Positions 26,003-33,620 of a stretch of 64,000 bases of DNA are shown one piece after another. The translations under genes were made by a program, and so were the position numbers. The notes under the pieces are model-generated. The model was not told the origin of the DNA, ran no database searches, and saw only the letters and a program-made list of their open reading frames with translations. The first letter of the stretch is position 1; each line of letters starts with the position of its first letter. The stretch lies in NCBI RefSeq assembly GCF_020025155.1, contig NZ_CP073751.1:1488001-1552000 (forward strand), written 5' to 3'. This stretch comes from Halopseudomonas nanhaiensis (GTDB taxonomy: Bacteria > Pseudomonadota > Gammaproteobacteria > Pseudomonadales > Pseudomonadaceae).

Positions 26003-27115
26003 ATGGTACGAAGCGAAGAACAATGGCTGGAAGTTGTCGATTGCTTCGGCGATGCGGCGGTTACCGGCTGTGGCTGGTATTACGCGCTCGAGCGTCTCGC
26101 TCAAGCCACAGGTTCGGAGTATGGCCAGCTGATCGGGCTCGGCGCCGAGCCAGCGGTTCCGTTCAATGTGTGGACGGTCGATCCGATCATTCCAAAGGAA
26201 TTCGAAGAACTCGGATATGGCGACCCGGACCTCAACCCCCGGGTGCGCGCTGGCACCGGCATTCCCGAGCTGGCGGTCCGCGCCGAAGTCGACTTCATCA
26301 CTCCCGAACAGGCCAGGCATCATCCGCATTACAAGTGGGCCAGGCATCACGGTATCGGTTACATCTGCCTGACCCCATTGATAGCAAGGCCTGACATGTT
26401 GATCGGTATCTCGGTTTGCCGACGGCAGGAAACCGGCCACATCACCTCAGCCCAGCGAAACGTGTTCGCCTCGCTTGCCGCACATGCCCGTGCTGCGGTA
26501 CGCACACAGCTGTTGCTCGAAGGCGACGCGGGAGGGCTTCTGGTTGGCGCCATGGAGGCGATGTCGCTCACAGCCTTCGCCTGCAATGCCGCCGGACATG
26601 TGATCGCCATGACGCCGTCTGCGGAACGTCTGGTCCTGTCCGGGCACTACCTGAAGCTTCGCAAGCAGGTGCTTTCTACCGAACTGGACAAGGATAACTC
26701 TCCATTAACTGATGCGGTTCTGGCCGCCGCAGGCGGACTGTCGCGCCCGGGAGCGCCGCTGCTGCGCAGTCTCTTCGTGCACTCTGCTTCCGCTGCCGGC
26801 CCGCTGATCGTCGACATCGTCTCGCTGCCGCAGAAAGCCTTCACCTTCGGCTTCAGGCCGCAAGTACTGGTCATTGTGCGGGGGTTGAATCACGGCGATA
26901 AGCAACTGGTCGGGGCACTGCGGGCCGGCTTCAAGTTGACGGCTGCGGAGGCGGAAGTGGCGTTGCAACTCGCCGATGGACAGGGTCCTCAGACGATCGC
27001 AGAAGAGAGGGGAGTGTCGATCAACACGGTGCGAACTCAGGTGCGCAATATCTATGACAAGCTGGGAGTCAGCCGGCAAGGGGAGCTGGCAGCCAGGCTA
27101 AGGCCCTTGCGCTGA
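26003..27115 (+). CDS. LuxR-type helix-turn-helix transcriptional regulator
   Basis: 370 residues. The C-terminal 65 residues are a clear LuxR/NarL-type DNA-binding domain (LTAAEAEVALQLADGQGPQTIAEERGVSINTVRTQVRNIYDKLGV). The N-terminal ~300 residues form an uncharacterised sensor region with a GAF/PAS-like feel (SEYGQLIGLGAE; later FACNAAGHVIAMTPSAERL) but lack the residues that mark an acyl-homoserine-lactone pocket, so it is not an obvious quorum-sensing receptor. It is divergent from the small hypothetical gene at 25319-25648. Ligand and targets are unknown. Confidence 0.85.
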   Translation: MVRSEEQWLEVVDCFGDAAVTGCGWYYALERLAQATGSEYGQLIGLGAEPAVPFNVWTVDPIIPKEFEELGYGDPDLNPRVRAGTGIPELAVRAEVDFITPEQARHHPHYKWARHHGIGYICLTPLIARPDMLIGISVCRRQETGHITSAQRNVFASLAAHARAAVRTQLLLEGDAGGLLVGAMEAMSLTAFACNAAGHVIAMTPSAERLVLSGHYLKLRKQVLSTELDKDNSPLTDAVLAAAGGLSRPGAPLLRSLFVHSASAAGPLIVDIVSLPQKAFTFGFRPQVLVIVRGLNHGDKQLVGALRAGFKLTAAEAEVALQLADGQGPQTIAEERGVSINTVRTQVRNIYDKLGVSRQGELAARLRPLR

Positions 27116-27129
27116 AGGGCCCCAGTCGG

Positions 27130-27150
27130 AGGGCGGCGACAGGCCGCCCT
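27130..27150 (+). terminator. Terminator after the LuxR-type gene
   Basis: AGGGCGGC and GCCGCCCT form a perfect 8-bp stem with a GACAG loop, followed by TTG. It lies between the convergent LuxR-type gene and the small secreted protein gene and may serve both. Confidence 0.6.
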
Positions 27151-27161
27151 TTGCAACCGGG

Positions 27162-27491
27162 TTACTGGTTCTCTTCGGATTCCGAATCGTCACCTTCACC
27201 CACTGGTTTTTCGTTCGGATAGGTCTTTTTATACGGGCTGGTATGGGTGTCGCGCGCCGCTTCTGGGTCGGAGTCTTTGGTGTCCATACCAGGGTTGTTC
27301 ATTGAATCTCCGCCGCCGCTGCCCATGTTGCCGGTCGTACCAGAGGCCGAGCCCTGGCCGGTGCTTTGGGTGGTGCTATTGGTCTGGCCTCCGGCACTGC
27401 CTGCGGAAGAATCGCTTTCCGCCATAGCCGGTGCTGCGATGCCAAGTGAGGCGAATGTCAGTGCAGCTGTAAGCATTTTCAAGGTCTGCAT
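27162..27491 (-). CDS. Small exported low-complexity protein
   Basis: 109 residues: a signal peptide (MLTAALTFASLGIAAPAMA-E) and a mature region of about 85 residues made almost entirely of Ser, Gly, Thr, Asn, Gln and acidic residues, with no cysteine or predicted fold. The start is at 27491, where AAGGAG lies seven bases upstream, although the frame is open further. Probably an intrinsically disordered periplasmic protein, perhaps stress-related. I do not recognise a family. Confidence 0.7.
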   Translation of the reverse strand: MQTLKMLTAALTFASLGIAAPAMAESDSSAGSAGGQTNSTTQSTGQGSASGTTGNMGSGGGDSMNNPGMDTKDSDPEAARDTHTSPYKKTYPNEKPVGEGDDSESEENQ

Positions 27492-27769
27492 AGTGCTTCT
27501 CCTTTGTTGCCTAGGCTCGTGCGGCATTCGGGCTACTTCGGCGAGCCTCGTTCTGGACAGGGCTGCAAGCGCCCCGATGTGGTGTAGCGAACGCCCGGCC
27601 GCAAATCGGGTGTACACCCCGATAGACAGGCAGGGCAGCGGTCCGTTCACTCAAGGTTTCCTGCTATGGGCCAGCCGAGGTTGATCAGGCAACCCTCCGG
27701 CCCTCCATGGCAGTTCGAACGGCGCGGCAGGTTTTCGAGCATCGGCCAGGACGTCCGCGACTAGGCTGT

Positions 27770-28384
27770 CTAGCTTTCGGGGTCGCCGGGATATTGCGAG
27801 CCCTTGAGCAGTTGCGCCAGGTGCAGGCAGTTTCTCGCCATGGCCGCGGTGGTCTGGACGACTTTTTCCGGTGTCGTCTCGAGTTCCTTGTAGTCCGTCC
27901 CGTGCATGGCTTCGCCAACCCAGTACGTACAGCTGTTGGCAGGAATGGTGAAACCACAATCATTGAGCCCCTGGAATAGCTCAGCGCACACGTGATGCGC
28001 GCCATCCTCGTTGCCCACAACGGCCACGCCGGCGACGCGCCCGTACGATATCATCCGGCCCTGATCATCCATCTCCCCAAGAAAGGCATTCAGCCGTTCA
28101 AGGACCCGCTGGCAGATGCTCGATTGATGGCCCAGCCAGATCGGTGTACCCAGAATGAGTATGTCTGCAGCGAGCACCCGGGCGCGGATGGCGGGCCAAT
28201 CGTCGCCGTCACCCTCGTCAGAGGTGACACCGGGCTTGATGTTGTGATCGGCGGCGCGGACCATCTCACCCTTGACGCCCAGCTTTTCCAGTTCCCCCAG
28301 GCTCTGGCGCAGCAGAAGCTCGCAGGACGAGGATGAAGGGGACTGCTTCAAGGTGCAGTTTATTGCCAGTGCGGTGATCGACAT
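27770..28384 (-). CDS. Flavodoxin-like NADPH-dependent FMN reductase family protein
   Basis: 204 residues with the flavodoxin-like fold of NAD(P)H:FMN/quinone reductases: the phosphate-binding loop LAINCTLKQSPSSSSCELLL, the strand-loop ILILGTPIWLGHQSS that contacts the isoalloxazine ring, and VAGVAVVGNEDGAHHV. It likely uses FMN to reduce quinones, azo compounds or flavins in the cytoplasm. It has no clear operon partner; an ion-channel gene begins divergently 165 bp away. Confidence 0.85.
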   Translation of the reverse strand: MSITALAINCTLKQSPSSSSCELLLRQSLGELEKLGVKGEMVRAADHNIKPGVTSDEGDGDDWPAIRARVLAADILILGTPIWLGHQSSICQRVLERLNAFLGEMDDQGRMISYGRVAGVAVVGNEDGAHHVCAELFQGLNDCGFTIPANSCTYWVGEAMHGTDYKELETTPEKVVQTTAAMARNCLHLAQLLKGSQYPGDPES

Positions 28385-28549
28385 GTCGGCTCCGAATGCG
28401 TGTGAGTTGCAACATTTTGGTCTGCCGTCAGTCGATCTCGTTCCGCTGTCTGGACAGACGGCGAGCCGCGATTGGTCGATGGGGCACCGGCAGCGAACGT
28501 CCGGACATCAGCATGGTCCCAAGCGGGGAATGCCTAATGAATCAGCCCG

Positions 28550-29536
28550 ATGACAATATTGCTCACACTTCTCTCGGTAATCCTCGCGGTGGTCGTGCTT
28601 TGGGACCAGTTCGTCACGGTGTTCAGCACCAGCGGAGCCGGGCCGCTGACGCGGTCCGGCATGCGACTTGTGTGGAGGGGGCTGCTGGCGATCCATCGGC
28701 GTCGGCGCATGCACCGCGTGCTCGCGTTTGTGGGGCCCTGTCTGCTGCTGATCAGTATCGTGCTCTGGTATCTGTTGTTCGGATTCGCCGTATTTCTCGC
28801 CTTTGCTGCGCACACCGGCTCGGTCATCGATGGAACCACCGATGCGCCGGCGACCAACCTCGAAACGCTCTATTTCGTCAACACGACCATATCGAGCCTT
28901 GGATACGGCGATTGGGTGCCCTCCGGCTTCCCCTGGACCTTCGTTGGGACCCTCGCCACGTTGGCGGCGACCATCGTGCTGACTGTTTCGCTGTCATACG
29001 TGCTGTCGGTGATTTCCGCTGCGATCCAGCGGCGGGCATTGGCCAGCGGCATATTCGCCATGGGCACCAGCGTCTCGGAAGTGATCGACAATGCCAGACT
29101 CGATGACCCGCAGGCTTCGCTGAAGAACTACCTGCTCAGCCTCTCGTCGACCATAGACAGCGTCGCGCTACAACACCTCGCTTATCCCGTATTGAAGTAC
29201 TTCCATTCTTCCCGCGTCGATCTCTCCCCGGCCAGAGCAGTGCTGCTTCTTTCCGACACCCTGTTCGTACTGAACGTGAGCGGCCGGGAGGTCCCGCCAG
29301 GCGTCGTACGTGTGGTGCGCAGCAGCATCGACAATTTCGCCAGATACTCCCGCGCCGAGACCGGATCCTCACAGGGCCTGGCGGCGGAGTCGTTCCCCGA
29401 CTTTCTGAAACAACTGACCGCGAAAGAAGGGGTGCCGGCAGACGTCGTGACTGCAGAGTTCGAGTCCTATGTCGATCTGCGCTCCCGCCTGGTAGCGCTG
29501 ACCGCGGAGGATGGCTGGCTGCAGGAAACGCTATAG
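28550..29536 (+). CDS. Ion channel family protein (two-helix potassium-channel type pore)
   Basis: 328 residues. Four hydrophobic segments in the first 160 residues, with a pore helix and selectivity filter TTISSLGYGDWVPSG (GYGD, the potassium-channel signature). After the pore there is a cytoplasmic region of about 150 residues with no recognised RCK or cyclic-nucleotide domain. It may be a potassium channel, with gating through the unknown C-terminal region. It starts after the reductase gene on the opposite strand and reads toward the GST gene. Confidence 0.82.
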   Translation: MTILLTLLSVILAVVVLWDQFVTVFSTSGAGPLTRSGMRLVWRGLLAIHRRRRMHRVLAFVGPCLLLISIVLWYLLFGFAVFLAFAAHTGSVIDGTTDAPATNLETLYFVNTTISSLGYGDWVPSGFPWTFVGTLATLAATIVLTVSLSYVLSVISAAIQRRALASGIFAMGTSVSEVIDNARLDDPQASLKNYLLSLSSTIDSVALQHLAYPVLKYFHSSRVDLSPARAVLLLSDTLFVLNVSGREVPPGVVRVVRSSIDNFARYSRAETGSSQGLAAESFPDFLKQLTAKEGVPADVVTAEFESYVDLRSRLVALTAEDGWLQETL

Positions 29537-29638
29537 CGCACGGGTGCGCCAGGGCTGCTGTTGAGGAAGGCGTATTGGCATGTTGAAAAACGCCGCTTTT
29601 GTGGCAGGATCAGTCATTCGCTGATCAAGGAAGCGCAC

Positions 29639-30325
29639 ATGGCGGCTCGACTCTATATTGCCAACAAGAATTACTCGTCCTGGTCGTTGCGGCCCTGGTT
29701 GCTGATGCGGGAGCTGGATATCCCCTTCGTGGAACAGCTGATGCCTTTCAAGCCCGGAGCCAGTGATCATGGCTTCAGCACGTTCTCGCCCAACGGCAAG
29801 GTCCCCTGTCTGGCTGATGGCGACTGTGTCGTGTGGGATTCGTTGGCAATTACCGAGTATCTGGCCGAGTCGTATCCGCAAGTCTGGCCAGAGGATCGCG
29901 AGGCGCGCGCCTGGGCCCGCAGCGCGACTGCCGAAATGCACTCGGGTTTCGCTGAAATGCGCGCTGTCTGCACGATGAATTGTGGCATCCGCGTCAGGCT
30001 GCATCACGTGACAGAGCGACTCGAAGGTGAATTGAATCGGCTGGAAAGCCTGTGGTGCGACGGCCTGCAACGGTTCGGGGGCGAGTTTCTTGCCGGCCCG
30101 GCCTTTACCGCGGTGGATGCGTTCTTCGCTCCGGTGGTCTTTCGCTTGCAGACCTATGGGCTCGAGCTGGCGGCCGCGCCTGCCAACGCCTACGCCCGGC
30201 GTATGCTCGAGCTCAAGGGCATGCGCGAGTGGTATGAGGCGGCCTTGAAGGAAAGCTGGCGGGAACCCCTGCACGAGGACGAGGCGCGGGACGCCGGCCA
30301 ATGGCTGGAAGACCTGCGTTACTGA
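29639..30325 (+). CDS. Glutathione S-transferase family protein
   Basis: 228 residues. N-terminal thioredoxin-like domain with ANKNYSSWSLRPWLLMRELDIPF (the SxWS active-site region of the zeta/maiA-like GSTs), the glutathione-binding loop GKVPCLADGD and VVWDSLAITEYLAE (DS motif contacting the gamma-glutamyl group). The C-terminal helical domain ends before a 7-bp convergent overlap with the next gene. AAGGAAG precedes the ATG at 29639; an upstream frame extension lacks a ribosome site. Confidence 0.88.
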   Translation: MAARLYIANKNYSSWSLRPWLLMRELDIPFVEQLMPFKPGASDHGFSTFSPNGKVPCLADGDCVVWDSLAITEYLAESYPQVWPEDREARAWARSATAEMHSGFAEMRAVCTMNCGIRVRLHHVTERLEGELNRLESLWCDGLQRFGGEFLAGPAFTAVDAFFAPVVFRLQTYGLELAAAPANAYARRMLELKGMREWYEAALKESWREPLHEDEARDAGQWLEDLRY

Positions 30326-31443
30326 TAGTCGGTAAATTCTACGCGGTTACGCCCGTTGGCCTTGGCCAGGTAGAGCGCCTCATCGGCGCGGCGAATCAAC
30401 TCGGCCGGGGTCACCGTGGCGGCAGGGCTCGCTACACTGATGACTCCAAGGCTGATAGTCACCTGCTGATCGCTGCCGGGAATATGAGGCAGACTCAGAT
30501 CCTGCACCGCCGTGCGCAGCGCTTCGGCTACCTGCAGCGCGCCGATGCGATCGGTATTGGGTAGCACGACCGCAAATTCCTCTCCACCATACCGCGCCAC
30601 CAGGTCCCCCTGGCGACACACGGTATCGCGCAGCGCGTCGGCAATACGCTGCAGACAGGCATCGCCCGCCGGATGGCCAAGCTGATCATTGTAGGGTTTG
30701 AAATGGTCCACATCGCACATGATCAGCGAGAGCGGCTGGAAACGTCTCTGCAGCCGCTGACAGGCGCGGTCGAGAAAGTCGTCAAGGCGGCGTCGGTTGG
30801 CCAGAGAGGTGAGGGTGTCCGTGCTGCTCAGCTCTTCGAGGACGCGGTTGTTGCGCGTCATTTCACTTTCGGCCAGGTCGATCTCGCGGTGAAACAGATA
30901 GGAAAACACGGCCGACAGTGTCAGTACTCCGAACACGCTCGATATGTACATCAGCTGTAACTGTTGAGGCGACAGCGCGAGCAGTGCGCGCTCGGGCGTC
31001 AGATAGAACTGGCAGAAGCAGAACAGCACGCCAACCCCGAGCGGCAGCAGGATGAAGCGCGAAGCGCGCATCCGCTCATGAACCAGTGCGAGGAAGCCGG
31101 CCACCGCGAAGTAGAACAGGTGTCCACCGGCCGCCGAACTGAGGAACACCGTCGCCAGCAGCGCATGACTGCACCCCGCACCGATCAACAGGTTGCGCGC
31201 CGAGGTGTGGCTGCCGCGGTGATTCAGAAACAGCACCACCAGATAGACCAGCATGAAAAACAGGTTGACCAGAAATACGCCGAGATAGGACGCGAGGCCA
31301 TCCACGAAATAAAACAGCTGGTACGGCAGCACCATCGCGAAGCCGAAGATCGCCACCTGATTGGTCAGCGCTATCTTTCTTCGCAGTCGCGACGTTCTGC
31401 CCTGCGTCCCTGCCGACCAGAGCCAAGCGAGATTGTTTACCAC
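30319..31443 (-). CDS. Membrane-bound GGDEF diguanylate cyclase
   Basis: 374 residues. Six or so transmembrane helices over the first 200 residues, then a GGDEF domain: LTSLANRRRLDDFL, DVDHFKPYNDQLGH, and the active signature GGEEF in RYGGEEFAVVLP. An RQGD inhibitory site lies five residues upstream, so it should be product-inhibited. It has the same layout as the cyclase at 4655-5821 but diverges strongly in its membrane part. It is preceded by an unrelated terminator on the same strand and probably has its own promoter. Confidence 0.9.
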   Translation of the reverse strand: MVNNLAWLWSAGTQGRTSRLRRKIALTNQVAIFGFAMVLPYQLFYFVDGLASYLGVFLVNLFFMLVYLVVLFLNHRGSHTSARNLLIGAGCSHALLATVFLSSAAGGHLFYFAVAGFLALVHERMRASRFILLPLGVGVLFCFCQFYLTPERALLALSPQQLQLMYISSVFGVLTLSAVFSYLFHREIDLAESEMTRNNRVLEELSSTDTLTSLANRRRLDDFLDRACQRLQRRFQPLSLIMCDVDHFKPYNDQLGHPAGDACLQRIADALRDTVCRQGDLVARYGGEEFAVVLPNTDRIGALQVAEALRTAVQDLSLPHIPGSDQQVTISLGVISVASPAATVTPAELIRRADEALYLAKANGRNRVEFTDYQ

Positions 31444-31558
31444 TGACTGTCCTCATTACTACAAACGATGAGCACGTATCTGATCGGCATCCGTGCGATT
31501 TGGTTCAATGGGTATCGATATGCCAGCATATTGTTTTCAGCACGGCAATGCCAACAGT

Positions 31559-31582
31559 AAAAGCCCCTTCGAGAGCCGGGGC
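31559..31582 (-). terminator. Terminator after the hydrolase gene
   Basis: On the minus strand GCCCC (31578-31582) pairs with GGGGC (31563-31567), with extra pairing inside, and TTTTAC follows. It lies 8 bp past the hydrolase stop. Confidence 0.7.
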
Positions 31583-31589
31583 CGCCTAC

Positions 31590-32333
31590 CTACTTGGCCG
31601 TGCGCACGCCTATCACCATTTCGCTGATCCAGTTGGTCAGTAAATACGTATAGGCCTTCTGATCGCGCTCCTGACTCAACCCGTGGTCGGCGCCATCGAT
31701 GATGCGATGGGTGAGTGAGTGAGCCTGAACGAAGGCTGATCGGTAGTTCATGAGGGTGGCGTGCGGAACATGTTCGTCGAATTCCGACTCGACCAGCAGC
31801 ACATCGCCGCGGAACGCTGCGCAGGCGGCCAATGCACGGTTGGCATCGGGCGTCAGCGGTTGCTCGCGAAATTGCAACAGACGCGGTTTATCGAGCGACA
31901 GCTTGGGCGTGTGCCACTGTTCGTCCCAATACATGGCCGGGACGCGCAGGGCGAGCCAGCACACCGTGCGCAGTTGAGTGAGAATGGCTGCGAGGTAGCC
32001 CCCATAACTGGTCCCGATCACCGCGATGCACGCGGGGTCAACCGCCGGGTGGCTGGCAAGCTGATCGTAGGCGGCGAGAATATCCGCCAGATTCTGCTCG
32101 CGGGTCACCGTTTTCTTCTGGCCGCTGGTGCGCTCGTGCCCGCGCAGGTCGAATGTCAGGCACACGCAACCGAGGCCGGTAATACCCTGCGCCCGCTCCA
32201 GATCGCGTTGTTGACTGCCGCCCCAGCCGTGAACGAACAGTACGCCTGGCAGCTTCTGCTGCGGTTCCATGAAGGTGGCGGCAATATGTTCGCCGTCTAC
32301 CAGGAGATCGAAGGGAGCCTTAACGGCGCTCAT
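31590..32333 (-). CDS. Alpha/beta hydrolase (dienelactone-hydrolase-like)
   Basis: 247 residues, cytoplasmic. VLFVHGWGGSQ gives the oxyanion-hole region and GTSYGG the nucleophile elbow (serine), with a likely acid in VESEFDEHVPH and a histidine in DGADHGLS. This is the S9/dienelactone hydrolase-like group. Its start overlaps the end of the DUF3182 gene by 14 bp, so the two are co-translated and probably work together. Confidence 0.82.
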   Translation of the reverse strand: MSAVKAPFDLLVDGEHIAATFMEPQQKLPGVLFVHGWGGSQQRDLERAQGITGLGCVCLTFDLRGHERTSGQKKTVTREQNLADILAAYDQLASHPAVDPACIAVIGTSYGGYLAAILTQLRTVCWLALRVPAMYWDEQWHTPKLSLDKPRLLQFREQPLTPDANRALAACAAFRGDVLLVESEFDEHVPHATLMNYRSAFVQAHSLTHRIIDGADHGLSQERDQKAYTYLLTNWISEMVIGVRTAK

Positions 32334-33426
32334 GGGCCTGAGTCCTTATGTACTTGGTGATGAATCCGTTCTCTCCATCATCTCCACTGTAGACGACGCT
32401 AGCGCCGGCTGGCGCAGCGTGCCCGGTACCGTAGCGCTCGATCGTCGAGGCTTCGACGTAGCGCAGCGCGGGGTCGTCTGCGAAGGCCGCCAGCGCCGCG
32501 ACTTCAGCGCCACTGGCGCCGCCTATACGCCATGATTGCTCGAGTACGCCGGAAACCCGCACGCCGTGGGGATCCAGTCCGGACGCCACGTCGTAGTTGC
32601 GTCGGGACAGGATGAGCCCCGGCAGGGCCTGCAGTGCGGCGGATTCGTACTGGCGAGCCTGAACGATGGCATGTCGAAACGGTTTCGCGGCGTCCGCCTC
32701 GATCAGCGCATCGTAGTCGCCGCGGACGATGTACAGGTCTGATCCGCCGTATACCATCTGACCTGTCGCGTACGGCGTCAGGTTTTGCGTGCCGCAGTAG
32801 CTGGCGACGATACCCCCGGCACGGACCTGTCCGACGCTGTAGGTCTCTACGTCGCTGAGGTTGCGCTCCACTACCAGCCCCCAGGTATTGAGCTCGTGCT
32901 CATCTGCCTGACTCAGCGCGGCTTCGAGTTCGCTTTCATCGCGGATCACTGCCTGCCCTCGGCCGGCCTTGGCACGCACGGGCTTGAGTCGAATGGGCCC
33001 ACTGGCAAGCATTTCTCTTGCGGCCATGCGCGCATCGGCCAGGCAAAAGGCGCTGTAGCCGGGCAGCACCGAGTCGCCCGCCAGCTCATGCAAGGCGTCG
33101 GACCACCCCGGCGGCCTGGTAGCAGGTGCAGCGATCAGCGGGTGGAATATCGCCTTGCCGGACATGTACGGCACCGAAACCACGCCACCGAACAGATCCG
33201 TTTCACTGTGTATGCCCAGTGCGGATGCGTCCGACAGACTGTTGAGCGTATCGGAAGGAATATAGTAGGGGCGCTCCGCCTGGCTCAGCTTATGGATCGA
33301 CTTGAACGGGATGCCCATCATTCGGGCCAGGGTGTTCCCAATGGCTTCGTGGCAGCTCAGTTCGTGCTGCGGGACGGTCTCGCTGGCTGGCAGCAGTACA
33401 ACGCAGGTTGGTGCTCGATCTGACAT
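32320..33426 (-). CDS. DUF3182 family protein
   Basis: 368 residues. The sequence MPFKSIHKLSQAERPYYIPSDTL-like N terminus (here GIPFKSIHKLSQ), GVVSVPYMSGKAIFHPL and the lysine-rich strand IRLKPVRAKAGRGQAVI match what I know of DUF3182. The last motif and the acidic strand WGLVVERNLSD look like an ATP-grasp arrangement, which would make it a carboxylate-amine/thiol ligase; that is an inference. GGAG lies five bases before the ATG at 33426. It is translationally coupled to the downstream hydrolase. Confidence 0.8.
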   Translation of the reverse strand: MSDRAPTCVVLLPASETVPQHELSCHEAIGNTLARMMGIPFKSIHKLSQAERPYYIPSDTLNSLSDASALGIHSETDLFGGVVSVPYMSGKAIFHPLIAAPATRPPGWSDALHELAGDSVLPGYSAFCLADARMAAREMLASGPIRLKPVRAKAGRGQAVIRDESELEAALSQADEHELNTWGLVVERNLSDVETYSVGQVRAGGIVASYCGTQNLTPYATGQMVYGGSDLYIVRGDYDALIEADAAKPFRHAIVQARQYESAALQALPGLILSRRNYDVASGLDPHGVRVSGVLEQSWRIGGASGAEVAALAAFADDPALRYVEASTIERYGTGHAAPAGASVVYSGDDGENGFITKYIRTQAHERR

Positions 33427-33620
33427 GAGATCTCCGACAGGACGGACGCGCATGCGCCGTCTCGGTGAATTCGATCGCTGGAGTCTACGGCGGCGGGCCG
33501 CCCGTCGCGGCTATGGGGGCGAGCAGCGCAACCAGTACTCAGCGGCTGGCATGTCCCTGTGACTCCGATTGATCGTCTGTGTTCGCTGGCATCCGGCATC
33601 CGACCGCCAGGGATACGCAC

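Noticed and set aside
25642-26394. 250-codon plus-strand frame before and into the LuxR-type gene
   Set aside because: Out of frame with the regulator and overlaps its conserved part; composition looks random.
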